Both the position numbers and the translations under genes were made by a program. A stretch of DNA of 11,392 nucleotides from NIOZ-UU13 sp049287505 (lineage in GTDB: Bacteria; Planctomycetota; Phycisphaerae; Sedimentisphaerales; Anaerobacaceae): NCBI GenBank assembly GCA_049287505.1, contig JBAQFY010000420.1, positions 1 through 11,392 on the forward strand. The letters are read 5' to 3'. Shown here one piece after another: positions 1 through 5,678 of this stretch (position 1 is its first letter; each line of letters begins with the position of its first letter). A model generated the notes under the pieces. The model worked only from the letters and a program-made list of their open reading frames with translations, ran no database searches and had not been told where the DNA came from.

Positions 1-127
1 ACATTTTTTTGTCGGCCCACCGGCCGGAGAAAGGATACAAAATGTACCGAATCAACGAATTTGTTGATGGCGTCAGGGTCAACCTTGCCGTCGCAACTTT
101 TGATGATCTTGACGAAGCTGAGGCTTA
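1..127. repeat. Terminal direct repeat, left copy (circular contig overlap)
   Basis: These 127 bases recur without a mismatch as the last 127 bases of the window. They begin in non-coding DNA and run into the 61-aa gene, so the right copy is the same locus read a second time. A perfect overlap whose length equals a common assembler k-mer is what a circular molecule gives when linearised. A true terminally redundant linear genome is the alternative. Confidence 0.95.
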
Positions 128-227
128 CGTAAAGGAGAATAACGGCCAGCCGGGCGGTCATTTTTATTGTATTGACCCTTTTGACTTACCTAACAACGAC
201 TTGGCATATTTTCTTGAAAAAAGATAG
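42..227 (+). CDS. Small hypothetical protein (61 aa)
   Basis: I do not recognise this protein. The start at 42 is chosen because GGAGAAAGGA lies six bases before the ATG; an in-frame non-ATG start further upstream has no ribosome site. The product is acidic and soluble, with no membrane segment, and reads as a small alpha/beta fold: an amphipathic N-terminus (MYRINEFVDG), a helix rich in Asp/Glu (DDLDEAEAYVKEN, about residues 21-33) and an aromatic C-terminus. It is preceded across the circle junction by a 0.3-kb structured leader with a sigma70-like promoter (10977-11004) and followed by a terminator at 264-295, so it looks like a separate transcription unit in the early region beside the recombinase. 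Its position suggests an early or regulatory role, but nothing in the sequence shows a function. Confidence 0.7.
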   Translation: MYRINEFVDGVRVNLAVATFDDLDEAEAYVKENNGQPGGHFYCIDPFDLPNNDLAYFLEKR

Positions 228-263
228 CTGAATCCAATCCGGTGTGTTGCCTGTAATGGTATA

Positions 264-295
264 GGGGGGCGGCTGGTTCACACGCCCCCCTTTTT
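264..295 (+). terminator. Rho-independent terminator after the 61-aa gene
   Basis: An eight-pair GC stem (GGGGGGCG 264-271 with CGCCCCCC 283-290) closes an 11-base loop and is followed at once by TTTTT (291-295). It separates the 61-aa gene from the 88-aa gene and recombinase downstream, which would then need read-through or their own promoter. Confidence 0.85.
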
Positions 296-323
296 AGTCT
301 GCCCGGCATGATAAGGATTAAAT

Positions 324-590
324 ATGCAAAACAACCCAATAAAAGACTTGAGCAAAAAAGTCACCATCACTTTCTCGGCGATAGAATGGTTCGCTCTTCA
401 TGGTAACGCTTGTCTGGGCCTCCGACACCCTCAAAACACCGGCTTCAGCCGACGTCTTTGTGAAGATGCTCTACAAAAACTTGAGCGTAAGCTTTATAAT
501 GCCGGTCTTCTTACACAAACCGAAATTGACTACATCCATCACACAGAATGTCAGGAGACTTTCAAATGTCAGAATCCCCCCAAACCCTAA
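324..590 (+). CDS. Small hypothetical protein (88 aa) upstream of the recombinase
   Basis: The ATG at 324 is preceded by AAGGA at six bases' spacing, a good ribosome site. The protein is basic, largely helical and soluble; no known domain is recognised. Readable features are a hydrophobic aromatic patch (ITFSAIEWFALHGN, about residues 15-28), then LGLRHPQNTG and an amphipathic helix (CEDALQKLERKLYNAG, about 46-61). Its last 25 bases overlap the recombinase gene, whose ribosome site lies inside this frame, so the two are probably translationally coupled. A partner of the recombinase, such as an excisionase-like accessory protein, would fit the position, but no winged-helix or HTH motif is evident and this remains a guess. 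Confidence 0.65.
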   Translation: MQNNPIKDLSKKVTITFSAIEWFALHGNACLGLRHPQNTGFSRRLCEDALQKLERKLYNAGLLTQTEIDYIHHTECQETFKCQNPPKP

Positions 591-1180
591 ATGTCAACGA
601 GCAGCATCGGCTGTTAGATGCCCTGCGTGCCAAGGATGCCCCACATAAATCTTTTCGCGGGGGCACCCGTAACTACCTCATAGGCTGCCTTATGCTCGAG
701 GCCGGCCTTCGAGTAGGTGAAGTCGTTGCCCTGCGATTGTCGGATTTGTTTTTTAACTGTAAGCCCGTTCTAAATCTCGTTCTAAGAAGTGAAATCACGA
801 AAAACCACAAAGAGCGATCCGTACCCGTATCTACCCGTCTCAAAGAAGCCCTCGAGGAATATTTTAGGAACGTTTTTACGCTTGATGACACTCTCGATGA
901 ATGCTTTGCCATCTTTACTTTAAGCCCAGACCATCCTTTAACGACCCGCCAGGTGGAAAGGATCATCCGCTCAGCGGCAATGGAATCTATCGGCAGGCCG
1001 GTCCATCCTCACGTCCTTCGCCACACCTTTGCCAGTAGGCTTATGCGAGTTACAGACATGAGGACCGTACAGGAGCTTTTAGGTCACAGTAACATCGCAA
1101 GCACACAAATCTACACGCACCCCAACGAAGATGATAAGAAAAAGGCCATCGACGGAATCGCCGATGACCTTTCCCCATAA
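566..1180 (+). CDS. int: Short tyrosine recombinase/integrase (204 aa)
   Basis: Tyrosine-family site-specific recombinase that would integrate and excise the circle. The catalytic set is complete: R49 in AGLRVGE, a lysine in the beta-hairpin (K79 or K82, ITKNHKERSVPV), H149-x-L-R152-H (HPHVLRHTFASRLM), H174 in LLGHS, and nucleophile Y183 in QIYTH. The start at 566 is chosen because AGGAG lies nine bases upstream; the in-frame ATG at 548 has no ribosome site. At 204 aa it is shorter than typical phage integrases (300-400 aa): almost all is catalytic domain, with only about 35 residues before it, so the usual SAM-like core-binding domain and arm-binding domain are missing. Small XerC/D-like integrases of this kind occur in small phages and archaeal elements. 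The stop is 40 bp from a tRNA-like segment, the classic int-attP arrangement. Confidence 0.92.
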   Translation: MSESPQTLNVNEQHRLLDALRAKDAPHKSFRGGTRNYLIGCLMLEAGLRVGEVVALRLSDLFFNCKPVLNLVLRSEITKNHKERSVPVSTRLKEALEEYFRNVFTLDDTLDECFAIFTLSPDHPLTTRQVERIIRSAAMESIGRPVHPHVLRHTFASRLMRVTDMRTVQELLGHSNIASTQIYTHPNEDDKKKAIDGIADDLSP

Positions 1181-1220
1181 GGAGGACACCTTGTCTTTGA
1201 TTATCTGCCTCGGGCCCAAA

Positions 1221-1293
1221 TTGCGGGGGCGGGATTTGAACCCGCGACCTCCTGGTTATGGGCCAGGTGAGCTTCACACTGCTCTACCCCGCT
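1221..1293 (-). tRNA. Degenerate initiator tRNA(Met)-like segment, probable attP
   Basis: Read on the minus strand, 73 bases fold as a cloverleaf: acceptor AGCGGGG/CCCCGCA with an A1-A72 mismatch, D stem GAGC/GCTC, anticodon stem CCTGG/CCAGG, variable AGGTC, T stem GCGGG/CCCGC with loop TTCAAAT, discriminator A, no encoded CCA. The anticodon is CAT. The unpaired position 1, acceptor sequence and T loop match bacterial tRNA-fMet. Everything from the anticodon to the 3' end looks canonical, whereas the 5' half is damaged: position 33 is C instead of the near-invariant U, the D loop lacks the GG pair, and the anticodon stem has lost the three consecutive G-C pairs of initiators. The ParB stop codon (TAG, 1284-1286) lies inside it. 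A phage copy of the host tRNA 3' half beside the integrase, acting as attP, explains this best; a working tRNA is less likely. Confidence 0.75.
1251..1267. other. Probable integrase core site (anticodon stem-loop of attP)
   Basis: CCTGG (1251-1255) and CCAGG (1263-1267) form an inverted repeat around a 7-base spacer that includes the anticodon. Tyrosine recombinases commonly use the anticodon stem as paired core-binding arms, with strand exchange across a 7-base loop. The switch from degenerate to canonical tRNA sequence falls at this point, as expected if only the 3' half must restore the host gene. Confidence 0.55.
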
Positions 1294-2063
1294 GTCATTC
1301 CCGCCGACCGAATTGTCTGAATGCACGCCCCGCACATCGGTACGTGCGACATCTTATCGACCGGAAAAATCTCTCCACAGCACAAACAAGGAGCCTGCGG
1401 GACCATTGGTGCTGCACTGGTTTGCCCTGCCACAGGCTCCTTTTTTATCGCATCTTCCGGTGTAAGCATGCTTCGCCAGGCCTGGAGCCAGGCTGATGTT
1501 GTCCTTGCCGTCGCTCCTGATTCCACTGCGTTACGGACAAGGAATTCCCTATATACATCGTCCGTGACGCAAGCAAGGTTTGCAGCCGCTGATATTGATA
1601 ATTTTTCATTGTGCATCGCCTCTAGAACGTCGCCGGGCCAATCTGTGATGGCTGCCATTTCCCTTACCCAGTGCTCCGACCGGTGGAACCCCCGTGCAAG
1701 CTCCTCAATTCCCATTACCTTAGTGTCCAGGCATTGCTTTATTGCACAAGCTAACTCTACTGGGCTAAGATCCCTGCGAAAAAAATTTTCAGCAAACGAT
1801 ACCTCAGTTTCCTCGGCCAAACTACCAGTGCGCACAATAACAGAGACCGTCTCAAGCCCAGCCATCCTCGCAGCCTGTAGGCGGCGGTGTCCGGCGATAA
1901 GCACGTACTTATCATCGAGCCTGCGAGCAATAAGAGGAACCAGAACCCCAAACTTGCGTATCGATGCAGTAAGCTCGGCGATTTCAATATCGTTCTCGGG
2001 CAGTCTAACATCATGCTCCCCCACTTGTATCTGCTCTATCGGTACTTCTAGCACTTCTTTCAT
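1284..2063 (-). CDS. parB: ParB-like nuclease/CTPase-domain protein with C-terminal Cys4 motif (259 aa)
   Basis: ParB/Spo0J superfamily: site-specific DNA binding linked to partition or gene regulation. The N-terminal ParB domain runs from about residue 5 to 105, with the CTP-binding motif as AGHRRLQAAR (57-66; the family usually has GERR) and ENFFRRDLSPVE (92-103) as the second signature. A helix-turn-helix region (ELARGFHRSEHWVREM, 121-136) follows. The C-terminus differs from chromosomal ParB: C226-x2-C229 and C244-x2-C247 suggest a small zinc ribbon in place of the leucine-rich dimer domain. The start follows AAAGGAG at good spacing, inside the end of the AbrB-like gene (53-base overlap), so the two are one operon. 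No ParA is present, which argues against a standard partition system and for a regulator or plasmid-maintenance factor; the 22-bp repeat array is a candidate target. The stop lies within the tRNA-like segment. Confidence 0.88.
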   Translation of the reverse strand: MKEVLEVPIEQIQVGEHDVRLPENDIEIAELTASIRKFGVLVPLIARRLDDKYVLIAGHRRLQAARMAGLETVSVIVRTGSLAEETEVSFAENFFRRDLSPVELACAIKQCLDTKVMGIEELARGFHRSEHWVREMAAITDWPGDVLEAMHNEKLSISAAANLACVTDDVYREFLVRNAVESGATARTTSAWLQAWRSMLTPEDAIKKEPVAGQTSAAPMVPQAPCLCCGEIFPVDKMSHVPMCGACIQTIRSAGMTAG

Positions 2064-2271
2064 AGCTCTGCGCTCCTTTCAGCTGCAAAGAGAATCGTGC
2101 ATACCCCTTCCCCTGATATATCTCAAACATCACAATATCCCCGGCATCTATGCCTAGCGATGTACAGACTGCCTTAGGAATCGTAGTTACAATTGAGTTA
2201 TGCTGCCTGTGTGCGTGGGTCAGGTACGGCAGCTTTATCGTTTTGTGCCGGCTTCTAGTCATGATAGTCAT
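2011..2271 (-). CDS. AbrB/SpoVT-type DNA-binding regulator (86 aa)
   Basis: Small swapped-hairpin AbrB-family protein, probably a transcriptional regulator of the maintenance genes. The domain spans about residues 24-65: HNSIVTTIPKAVCTSLGIDAGDIVMFEI matches the family pattern of a strand, a short helix beginning IPKAV and the LGIDAGD turn. The N-terminal 20 residues are basic (RSRHKTIK). The last 20 residues are low-complexity and overlap the start of parB, so they may be there mainly because of the gene overlap. An ATG at 2271 and another at 2262 are possible starts; neither has a clear ribosome site, so the start is uncertain and the message may be leaderless or weakly translated. Upstream lie repeated CACTATC half-sites (2315-2403), a natural autoregulatory target. 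AbrB proteins are also antitoxins, but no toxin gene adjoins it. Confidence 0.82.
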   Translation of the reverse strand: MTIMTRSRHKTIKLPYLTHAHRQHNSIVTTIPKAVCTSLGIDAGDIVMFEIYQGKGYARFSLQLKGAQSYERSARSTDRADTSGGA

Positions 2272-2314
2272 TGTTATACACGTGGGTAGTGCCCCCCGTC
2301 CACCTGGAAATTAA

Positions 2315-2403
2315 CACTATCTTGCTATTTTTTAGCACTATCTTGCTATTTTGGGGATTTTTGCCCTAATCCTTTGGTTTTTCACCCTATCTGGTCGATA
2401 GTG
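2315..2403 (-). promoter_or_regulatory. Operator-like repeats upstream of the AbrB-parB operon
   Basis: A 17-bp direct repeat CACTATCTTGCTATTTT occurs at 2315-2331 and 2336-2352, 21 bp apart, about two helical turns. The half-site CACTATC returns inverted (GATAGTG, 2397-2403) as one arm of a dyad, CTATC-N5-GATAG at 2387-2401. The cluster lies 44-132 bp upstream of the AbrB-like start, so it is a likely binding site for AbrB or ParB. No convincing minus-strand -35/-10 pair was found here. Confidence 0.5.
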
Positions 2404-2457
2404 GTATCGGTACTCATTGGGGCAAACTTGTTTTCTTCGCCGCCGCCTGATAGGCAT

Positions 2458-2478
2458 GTCAAGGAAATTCTTCTTGAC
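2458..2478. promoter_or_regulatory. Short dyad GTCAAG-N9-CTTGAC
   Basis: Arms GTCAAG (2458-2463) and CTTGAC (2473-2478) make a 21-bp nearly palindromic sequence in the regulatory gap between the AbrB-like gene and the ncRNA promoter. It could bind a dimeric repressor. A chance palindrome cannot be excluded, since six-base arms are short. Confidence 0.25.
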
Positions 2479-2562
2479 TCCTCTCTCGCGGGGGAAAGGG
2501 GGGTTTGTTACCCTAACCTGCATTTTTAGAAATGAATATGTCAAGCCCTCCCGCTTTTTTCG

Positions 2563-2590
2563 TTGACGAAAAATTCCGCCTTCTTATAAT
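2563..2590 (+). promoter_or_regulatory. Sigma70 promoter of an ncRNA unit
   Basis: TTGACG (2563-2568), a 16-bp spacer and a perfect TATAAT (2585-2590) form the strongest promoter in the window. Transcription would begin near 2597 and point away from the AbrB-parB operon, toward the 3' end of the late operon. No gene with a ribosome site follows before the terminator at 2723-2775. Confidence 0.75.
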
Positions 2591-2596
2591 TTTTCT

Positions 2597-2775
2597 TTCA
2601 ACGGCGGCACGCAAATTTCATGCCAACGCCGCTGATATAAGCCCTTTTGATAATGCCGGCTGTTGTCCTTTGAAGATACCTCCAAAAGCGCTAGCCCTAA
2701 CGTTTTCCCAACGGAGAAATGTACCAGTGTGCGCAGCGTAACCCCTAGTGAGAGGAGCAAGCACACTGGTTTTTT
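2597..2775 (+). ncRNA. Candidate independent small RNA, about 180 nt
   Basis: A near-consensus promoter and a strong terminator bracket about 180 nt with no convincing reading frame: plus-strand frames here lack ribosome sites and recognisable protein character. An internal hairpin is visible near the 5' end (CGGC-GGCA pairing with TGCC and CGCCG, about 2602-2635), and the 3' end is the terminator stem. The unit points toward the 3' end of the convergent late operon without overlapping its last gene, so antisense action would have to be in trans or through read-through. I cannot assign it to a known RNA family. It resembles phage-encoded regulatory RNAs in form only. A short peptide gene that I fail to recognise is the alternative. 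Confidence 0.5.
2723..2775 (+). terminator. Rho-independent terminator of the ncRNA unit
   Basis: ACCAGTGTGC (2723-2732) pairs perfectly with GCACACTGGT (2761-2770) around a 28-base apical region and is followed by a run of Ts to 2775. On the minus strand no T-run follows the stem, so it terminates only plus-strand transcripts. Confidence 0.8.
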
Positions 2776-2822
2776 ATATTTCGAGTCGATTTTTTTGATT
2801 TTTTGAGCTTGTGAATAACCTG

Positions 2823-3260
2823 TTAAGAATTGACGAATACCATTACGCCTAGCTCCGCAAACCTTCCCCTCATATCCCTGTCAAGCTCGTCGCAAACCAC
2901 TACCGGTACTATCCTGCCCGGGACCTGGTATTCGTTTCCGAACAGCCGTGCGTACGTATAAGCCTGGCCTAAGGCCAACATATTCCCAAATGGCTTCACC
3001 TCTATCACCCAGAACTCCGCTCCTACGTGACATATGCAGTCTATCCTCTTTCGTGTAATCCCCGCTGCAACCTTTAGCTCTATCTGCGACGCCTCCTCCG
3101 GCAGTGGCACCGCTGAGCCGACGTGTACATCGTACCAAACCCGGTATATCGCGGCCTGCATCTTTTGAATAAACTTTGTCCAGACCGCCACATCCTCTGC
3201 TAACATGTGGGGGTAGTATGACATTACGATCGGTTTTTGTCCCGGTCCCAAAAATGCCAT
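2823..3260 (-). CDS. PD-(D/E)XK nuclease-like protein (145 aa)
   Basis: Last gene of the late operon. The residues D74 (in KRIDCI), then E87-V-K89 (in FWVIEVKP) give the D...ExK core of PD-(D/E)XK nucleases on consecutive predicted strands, and LALGQAYTYARLF (95-107) matches the helix with conserved Gln that follows in many family members. The length is that of a minimal single-domain nuclease. The start is supported by GGAGGAGGGA before the ATG, and the gene begins three bases after the preceding stop. Genes of this type recur beside capsid modules in uncultured phage contigs as I recall them. Roles could include genome processing, resolution of replication intermediates or host DNA degradation; the sequence does not decide. 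It has no DNA-binding extra domain. Confidence 0.7.
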   Translation of the reverse strand: MAFLGPGQKPIVMSYYPHMLAEDVAVWTKFIQKMQAAIYRVWYDVHVGSAVPLPEEASQIELKVAAGITRKRIDCICHVGAEFWVIEVKPFGNMLALGQAYTYARLFGNEYQVPGRIVPVVVCDELDRDMRGRFAELGVMVFVNS

Positions 3261-3263
3261 TAC

Positions 3264-3698
3264 CTATCCCTCCTCCGGTTTGTTTGCGCCGATTAGCGGC
3301 CTGTTCTTAATGACCTTATCCTTGATTCGGTTGTCTACCACTGCCCCGAATCCTAAGACGCTGAAAGTCGTAGCTAACAGCCCGGGCACATTCACTTCCC
3401 CTCCTTCTGCACTTATAGCAGCAAACTCGAACAGTTTTTGTTTGATAGCATCCTGCTTTGCAAGCTCCTTCTTCTTCAGCTCGGCATGCTTGGTTAGCAT
3501 CTCCAGCTCATTCTGCAGCCTGGCCGATTCAGCCTCTAGCTCAATATTAAGCTCCTCCGCCGTCACCATTTTCTTTTCATCTATCAGCGATGTCACCTTA
3601 GAATGACACCCATACGTCCAGATTAGCAGCACGCAAACAATTATCAGGGCCGCAAATGTACCCTGATTATGCCTTATCCACTCTGCGATTGCCTTCAT
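3264..3698 (-). CDS. Single-TM coiled-coil membrane protein (144 aa)
   Basis: After a short charged N-terminus, a hydrophobic segment at about residues 13-29 (FAALIIVCVLLIWTYG) is followed by C31, then a long heptad-rich Glu/Lys/Leu region (about 42-90) and a Gly/Ala hydrophobic patch (about 98-124, ending LGFGAV) before a basic tail. The topology is a membrane anchor with an extended coiled coil. C31 might be lipidated, but TYGC is a poor lipobox. The start follows AAAGGAG at nine bases and overlaps the holin-like gene by 32 bases. Position next to a holin-like gene and the architecture are compatible with a spanin-like lysis protein; alternatively it is a membrane-associated virion component. 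No endolysin accompanies it. Confidence 0.75.
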   Translation of the reverse strand: MKAIAEWIRHNQGTFAALIIVCVLLIWTYGCHSKVTSLIDEKKMVTAEELNIELEAESARLQNELEMLTKHAELKKKELAKQDAIKQKLFEFAAISAEGGEVNVPGLLATTFSVLGFGAVVDNRIKDKVIKNRPLIGANKPEEG

Positions 3699-3846
3699 CT
3701 TGACAATCTCCTTTCTGCCCTAAGTTCATCCTGGTCTTTAGCCAGCTTACATCTGTTTCAATTTTAGTCAGCCTGTGCTCTAAACGCAACGCCAATGTCA
3801 CCACCGCAGCTAACGTAATTCCGACGTGGCTTATTATTTCCCACAT
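3667..3846 (-). CDS. Holin-like small membrane protein (59 aa)
   Basis: One transmembrane segment near the N-terminus (MWEIISHVGITLAAVVTLAL, residues 1-20) followed by a short amphipathic charged helix (RLEHRLTKIETDVSWLK), the pattern of many small phage holin and holin-like proteins. AGGA precedes the ATG at 3846 by six bases, which favours this start; a GTG at 3957 in the same frame would add 37 hydrophilic residues before the membrane segment but lacks a properly spaced ribosome site. The C-terminal 20 residues are hydrophilic and lie partly over the next gene. Family membership rests on topology alone, so the lysis role is inferred. Confidence 0.65.
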   Translation of the reverse strand: MWEIISHVGITLAAVVTLALRLEHRLTKIETDVSWLKTRMNLGQKGDCQDEGNRRVDKA

Positions 3847-3963
3847 GTTTGTCCTGATTTTCGTCTGATAATTGCTCTCGAACCCGTAATCTTTAGTCCA
3901 ATTGGTCTCAACTAATCTAGATCGTCCTTCCTGGTCCGTGTGAGATTCGATTTTCACCCTAAA

Positions 3964-4392
3964 TTATAGTAAAGCATACACAATCCAGCCTACCAATGTT
4001 GGCGTTGCCCCGTTTCTCTCTCCATACTTAACCACAACAGAAGATTCAAACGTAATCCCTGGCAGTATGCCGGCTCCGTAAATAAAATCTGCATCGTTGT
4101 ACTTCATCAGATAAAAAGGTGCTGCTTTTTTGGCTATAATCCCATAATAAATCATGCTGTAAAACGATGCTGACACCAGCTCCACCCCATCGATAATTAT
4201 CTTCGGCAGACTATTTTTCTGCGTAGAGGTATATACACACAATATTGACCCGCCATAAATCACCCCCTTTCCCTCCACCTCCCCCATTGTGGTGTCTTGG
4301 TTTGCCTGGGCCTGCTTTTGCCACGCTACATACTTTGCCCCTCCGTATCGCGGTCTAACAACTTTCAAATAATCAGGTAATCCCGAAGCCAT
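3964..4392 (-). CDS. Probable virion protein, beta-rich (142 aa)
   Basis: Not assigned to a named family. After an N-terminal segment (GLPDYLKVVRPRYGGAKY, about residues 4-21) of a style I associate with small phage structural proteins, the chain alternates short beta strands and glycine turns and ends in a hydrophobic strand (VGWIVYALL). No signal peptide, membrane segment or catalytic motif is visible. GGGAG precedes the ATG at usual spacing, and the gene sits 16 bases after the previous stop. As one of four small beta-rich proteins immediately downstream of the capsid gene, it is likely a vertex, spike or receptor-binding component. Confidence 0.65.
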   Translation of the reverse strand: MASGLPDYLKVVRPRYGGAKYVAWQKQAQANQDTTMGEVEGKGVIYGGSILCVYTSTQKNSLPKIIIDGVELVSASFYSMIYYGIIAKKAAPFYLMKYNDADFIYGAGILPGITFESSVVVKYGERNGATPTLVGWIVYALL

Positions 4393-4408
4393 TACTTATC
4401 TCCCGGAA

Positions 4409-4903
4409 TCACTCTTCCGCCACGTTCTGCTTTAGCCACTCCTCAGGACTTACTCCAACCACATCCTCTTGAACAACTATCCTCGCCGCCTGCTCGGTCT
4501 TTAGTTTCTCCACTAACTCTGCCAGATATTCGTATCCCTTTGTGGGCAGAAATCTTGCCAAAAACACATCGCTTGACACCAAACCGATCCGCACGCCCAC
4601 CGAGTGAGCGTGTGTATCATCAATATTGTACGTATAGCACTGAAACTCGAACGGTGCCGATTCCTTGAGATACAGATCGTCAAAGCTGATGTTCATCTCC
4701 TCTCCGATGAAAAACTCACCCACGCTCGAAGGCCATACCTGAAATAGTCCGTCAAACACGGCTGCTCCCATCAGTCCGGCTGAGCCTGATGGAAAATAAA
4801 ACTCGACTTTATAAACCAGACCCTTCGTAACCTTGATTCGCGTCAGCTGCAGGCTGTTCTTCGCCGTTTCCTTTGGTGTTGTAATGTTCGCAACGTAAAT
4901 CAT
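4409..4903 (-). CDS. Probable virion beta-sandwich protein (164 aa)
   Basis: The first 115 residues read as a beta-sandwich of about eight strands: LTRIKVTKGLVYKVEFYFPSGSAGL, then a strand pair around VWPS, and YNIDDTHAHSVGVRIGLVS near the end. The alternation, and the run of aspartates in NIDDTHAH typical of loops between strands, fit a jelly-roll or fibre-head domain. The last 45 residues are different: a charged helix (YEYLAELVEKLKTEQAARI) and an acidic tail. The ribosome site is weak, and the start lies four bases after the preceding stop, so translation is probably coupled. A penton or spike role is inferred from order and fold, not from a recognised family. Confidence 0.65.
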   Translation of the reverse strand: MIYVANITTPKETAKNSLQLTRIKVTKGLVYKVEFYFPSGSAGLMGAAVFDGLFQVWPSSVGEFFIGEEMNISFDDLYLKESAPFEFQCYTYNIDDTHAHSVGVRIGLVSSDVFLARFLPTKGYEYLAELVEKLKTEQAARIVVQEDVVGVSPEEWLKQNVAEE

Positions 4904-4907
4904 TCTT

Positions 4908-5327
4908 CTATGCGTTCTCCAGCCATCCGTGTATGGTTCCTCTTGTCGCCAGGTTGGCGTGGTTGCTCTCTACATAAACGTCCCATCCTGCATCCGCCTC
5001 TAATGCCAGTGAAAAGTTGAACGTCGTGTTGTACGCACCCGTCACTATAAAATAATGGCACGATATAAAATACTGCTGTACATCCGCTGCATTTCGGACC
5101 TGCAGCGACGCAAATGCCTGTATGTCTATTGTAAGTAATGAGCTTTGAAGTGCGTTTGATATAAACAGCTTCTTTCCTGCCGGCACCGTATATACTATGT
5201 TCACCCCGACCCCGGATACGAATTTGCTTGCGTGTACTCTTACCGCATCTATGTCCGGCCAAATCCCCCGAATCCCGCTAATTGGGCGTACCCCTCTCCA
5301 CAGTACCTGGTTCGCCTCACCGGACAT
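4908..5327 (-). CDS. Probable virion beta-sandwich protein (139 aa)
   Basis: A variable N-terminal 30 residues precede a beta-rich domain: VNIVYTVPAGKKLFISNALQS opens with the P-x-G-K hairpin common at the start of small phage decoration and spike domains, and the protein closes with WDVYVESNHANLATRGTIHGWLENA. No helix or membrane segment is evident. The start has a modest G-rich ribosome site (AAGGGGG) and follows the upstream stop by ten bases. Likely a capsid vertex or decoration protein by position and fold; the exact role cannot be read from sequence. Confidence 0.65.
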   Translation of the reverse strand: MSGEANQVLWRGVRPISGIRGIWPDIDAVRVHASKFVSGVGVNIVYTVPAGKKLFISNALQSSLLTIDIQAFASLQVRNAADVQQYFISCHYFIVTGAYNTTFNFSLALEADAGWDVYVESNHANLATRGTIHGWLENA

Positions 5328-5337
5328 AACCGCCCCC

Positions 5338-5658
5338 TTAAATAAACTTTTTCCTTGATTCCGGTATGAATGTCACCGTGACCTTGGTGGTTGTGGCGTT
5401 GACGTGTATGTAGATCCCGAAGTCAAAGTCTGTTCCATCTGCCGGCCGCCAGGTGTAGCTGGTTCCTGATAGGGCCTCTAAGTGTGCCTTCAATGTCCCC
5501 GAGTCATTTAGACCATCGTATATCTGGCAATCTGCGTTTGCACCATCGCCTGCGATGTGGACCGCCCTTACTATACAGGGTCCCGAGTGAATCATACGAC
5601 TACTTTTTGTATAGTCCGAGGTCGATACCTCCGGTAATGTTACTACCTTATCGGCCAT
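5338..5658 (-). CDS. Probable small virion jelly-roll protein (106 aa)
   Basis: A compact beta protein: CIVRAVHIAGDGANADCQIYDG, a central turn, then WRPADGTDFDFGIYIHVNATTTKVTVTFIP. The pattern of a signal strand pair, an Asp/Gly-rich loop and a final V/T-rich strand is that of small phage virion domains, perhaps trimeric decoration or penton proteins. The ATG at 5658 lies six bases after AAAGG; a TTG two codons earlier is a weaker alternative. It is the first gene after the capsid gene, and that position usually holds an abundant structural partner. A tail tube role is unlikely, because no other tail gene is present. Confidence 0.65.
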   Translation of the reverse strand: MADKVVTLPEVSTSDYTKSSRMIHSGPCIVRAVHIAGDGANADCQIYDGLNDSGTLKAHLEALSGTSYTWRPADGTDFDFGIYIHVNATTTKVTVTFIPESRKKFI

Positions 5659-5678
5659 ATCCAACCTTTCCGATTGTC

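Noticed and set aside
1..127. Terminal repeat as long terminal redundancy of a linear phage
   Set aside because: Exactly 127 bases, perfect, and splitting a gene; assembly overlap of a circle is simpler.
1131..1496. Plus-strand 121-aa frame across the tRNA-like segment
   Set aside because: Its protein contains GRDLNPRPPGYGPGEL, the usual false translation of an antisense tRNA, and it runs antisense through parB without its own ribosome site in that frame.
1321..2157. Plus-strand 278-aa frame opposite parB
   Set aside because: Ser/Ala/Cys-rich shadow of the parB frame, with no ribosome site; the opposite strand encodes clear ParB motifs.
2338..2544. Minus-strand 68-aa Arg-rich frame upstream of the AbrB-like gene
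   Set aside because: No ribosome site, odd composition, and it covers the operator-like repeats; kept only as a weak possibility.
2532..2741. Plus-strand 69-aa frame over the ncRNA unit
   Set aside because: Its ATG precedes the promoter's -10 box, so the transcript would not include the start.
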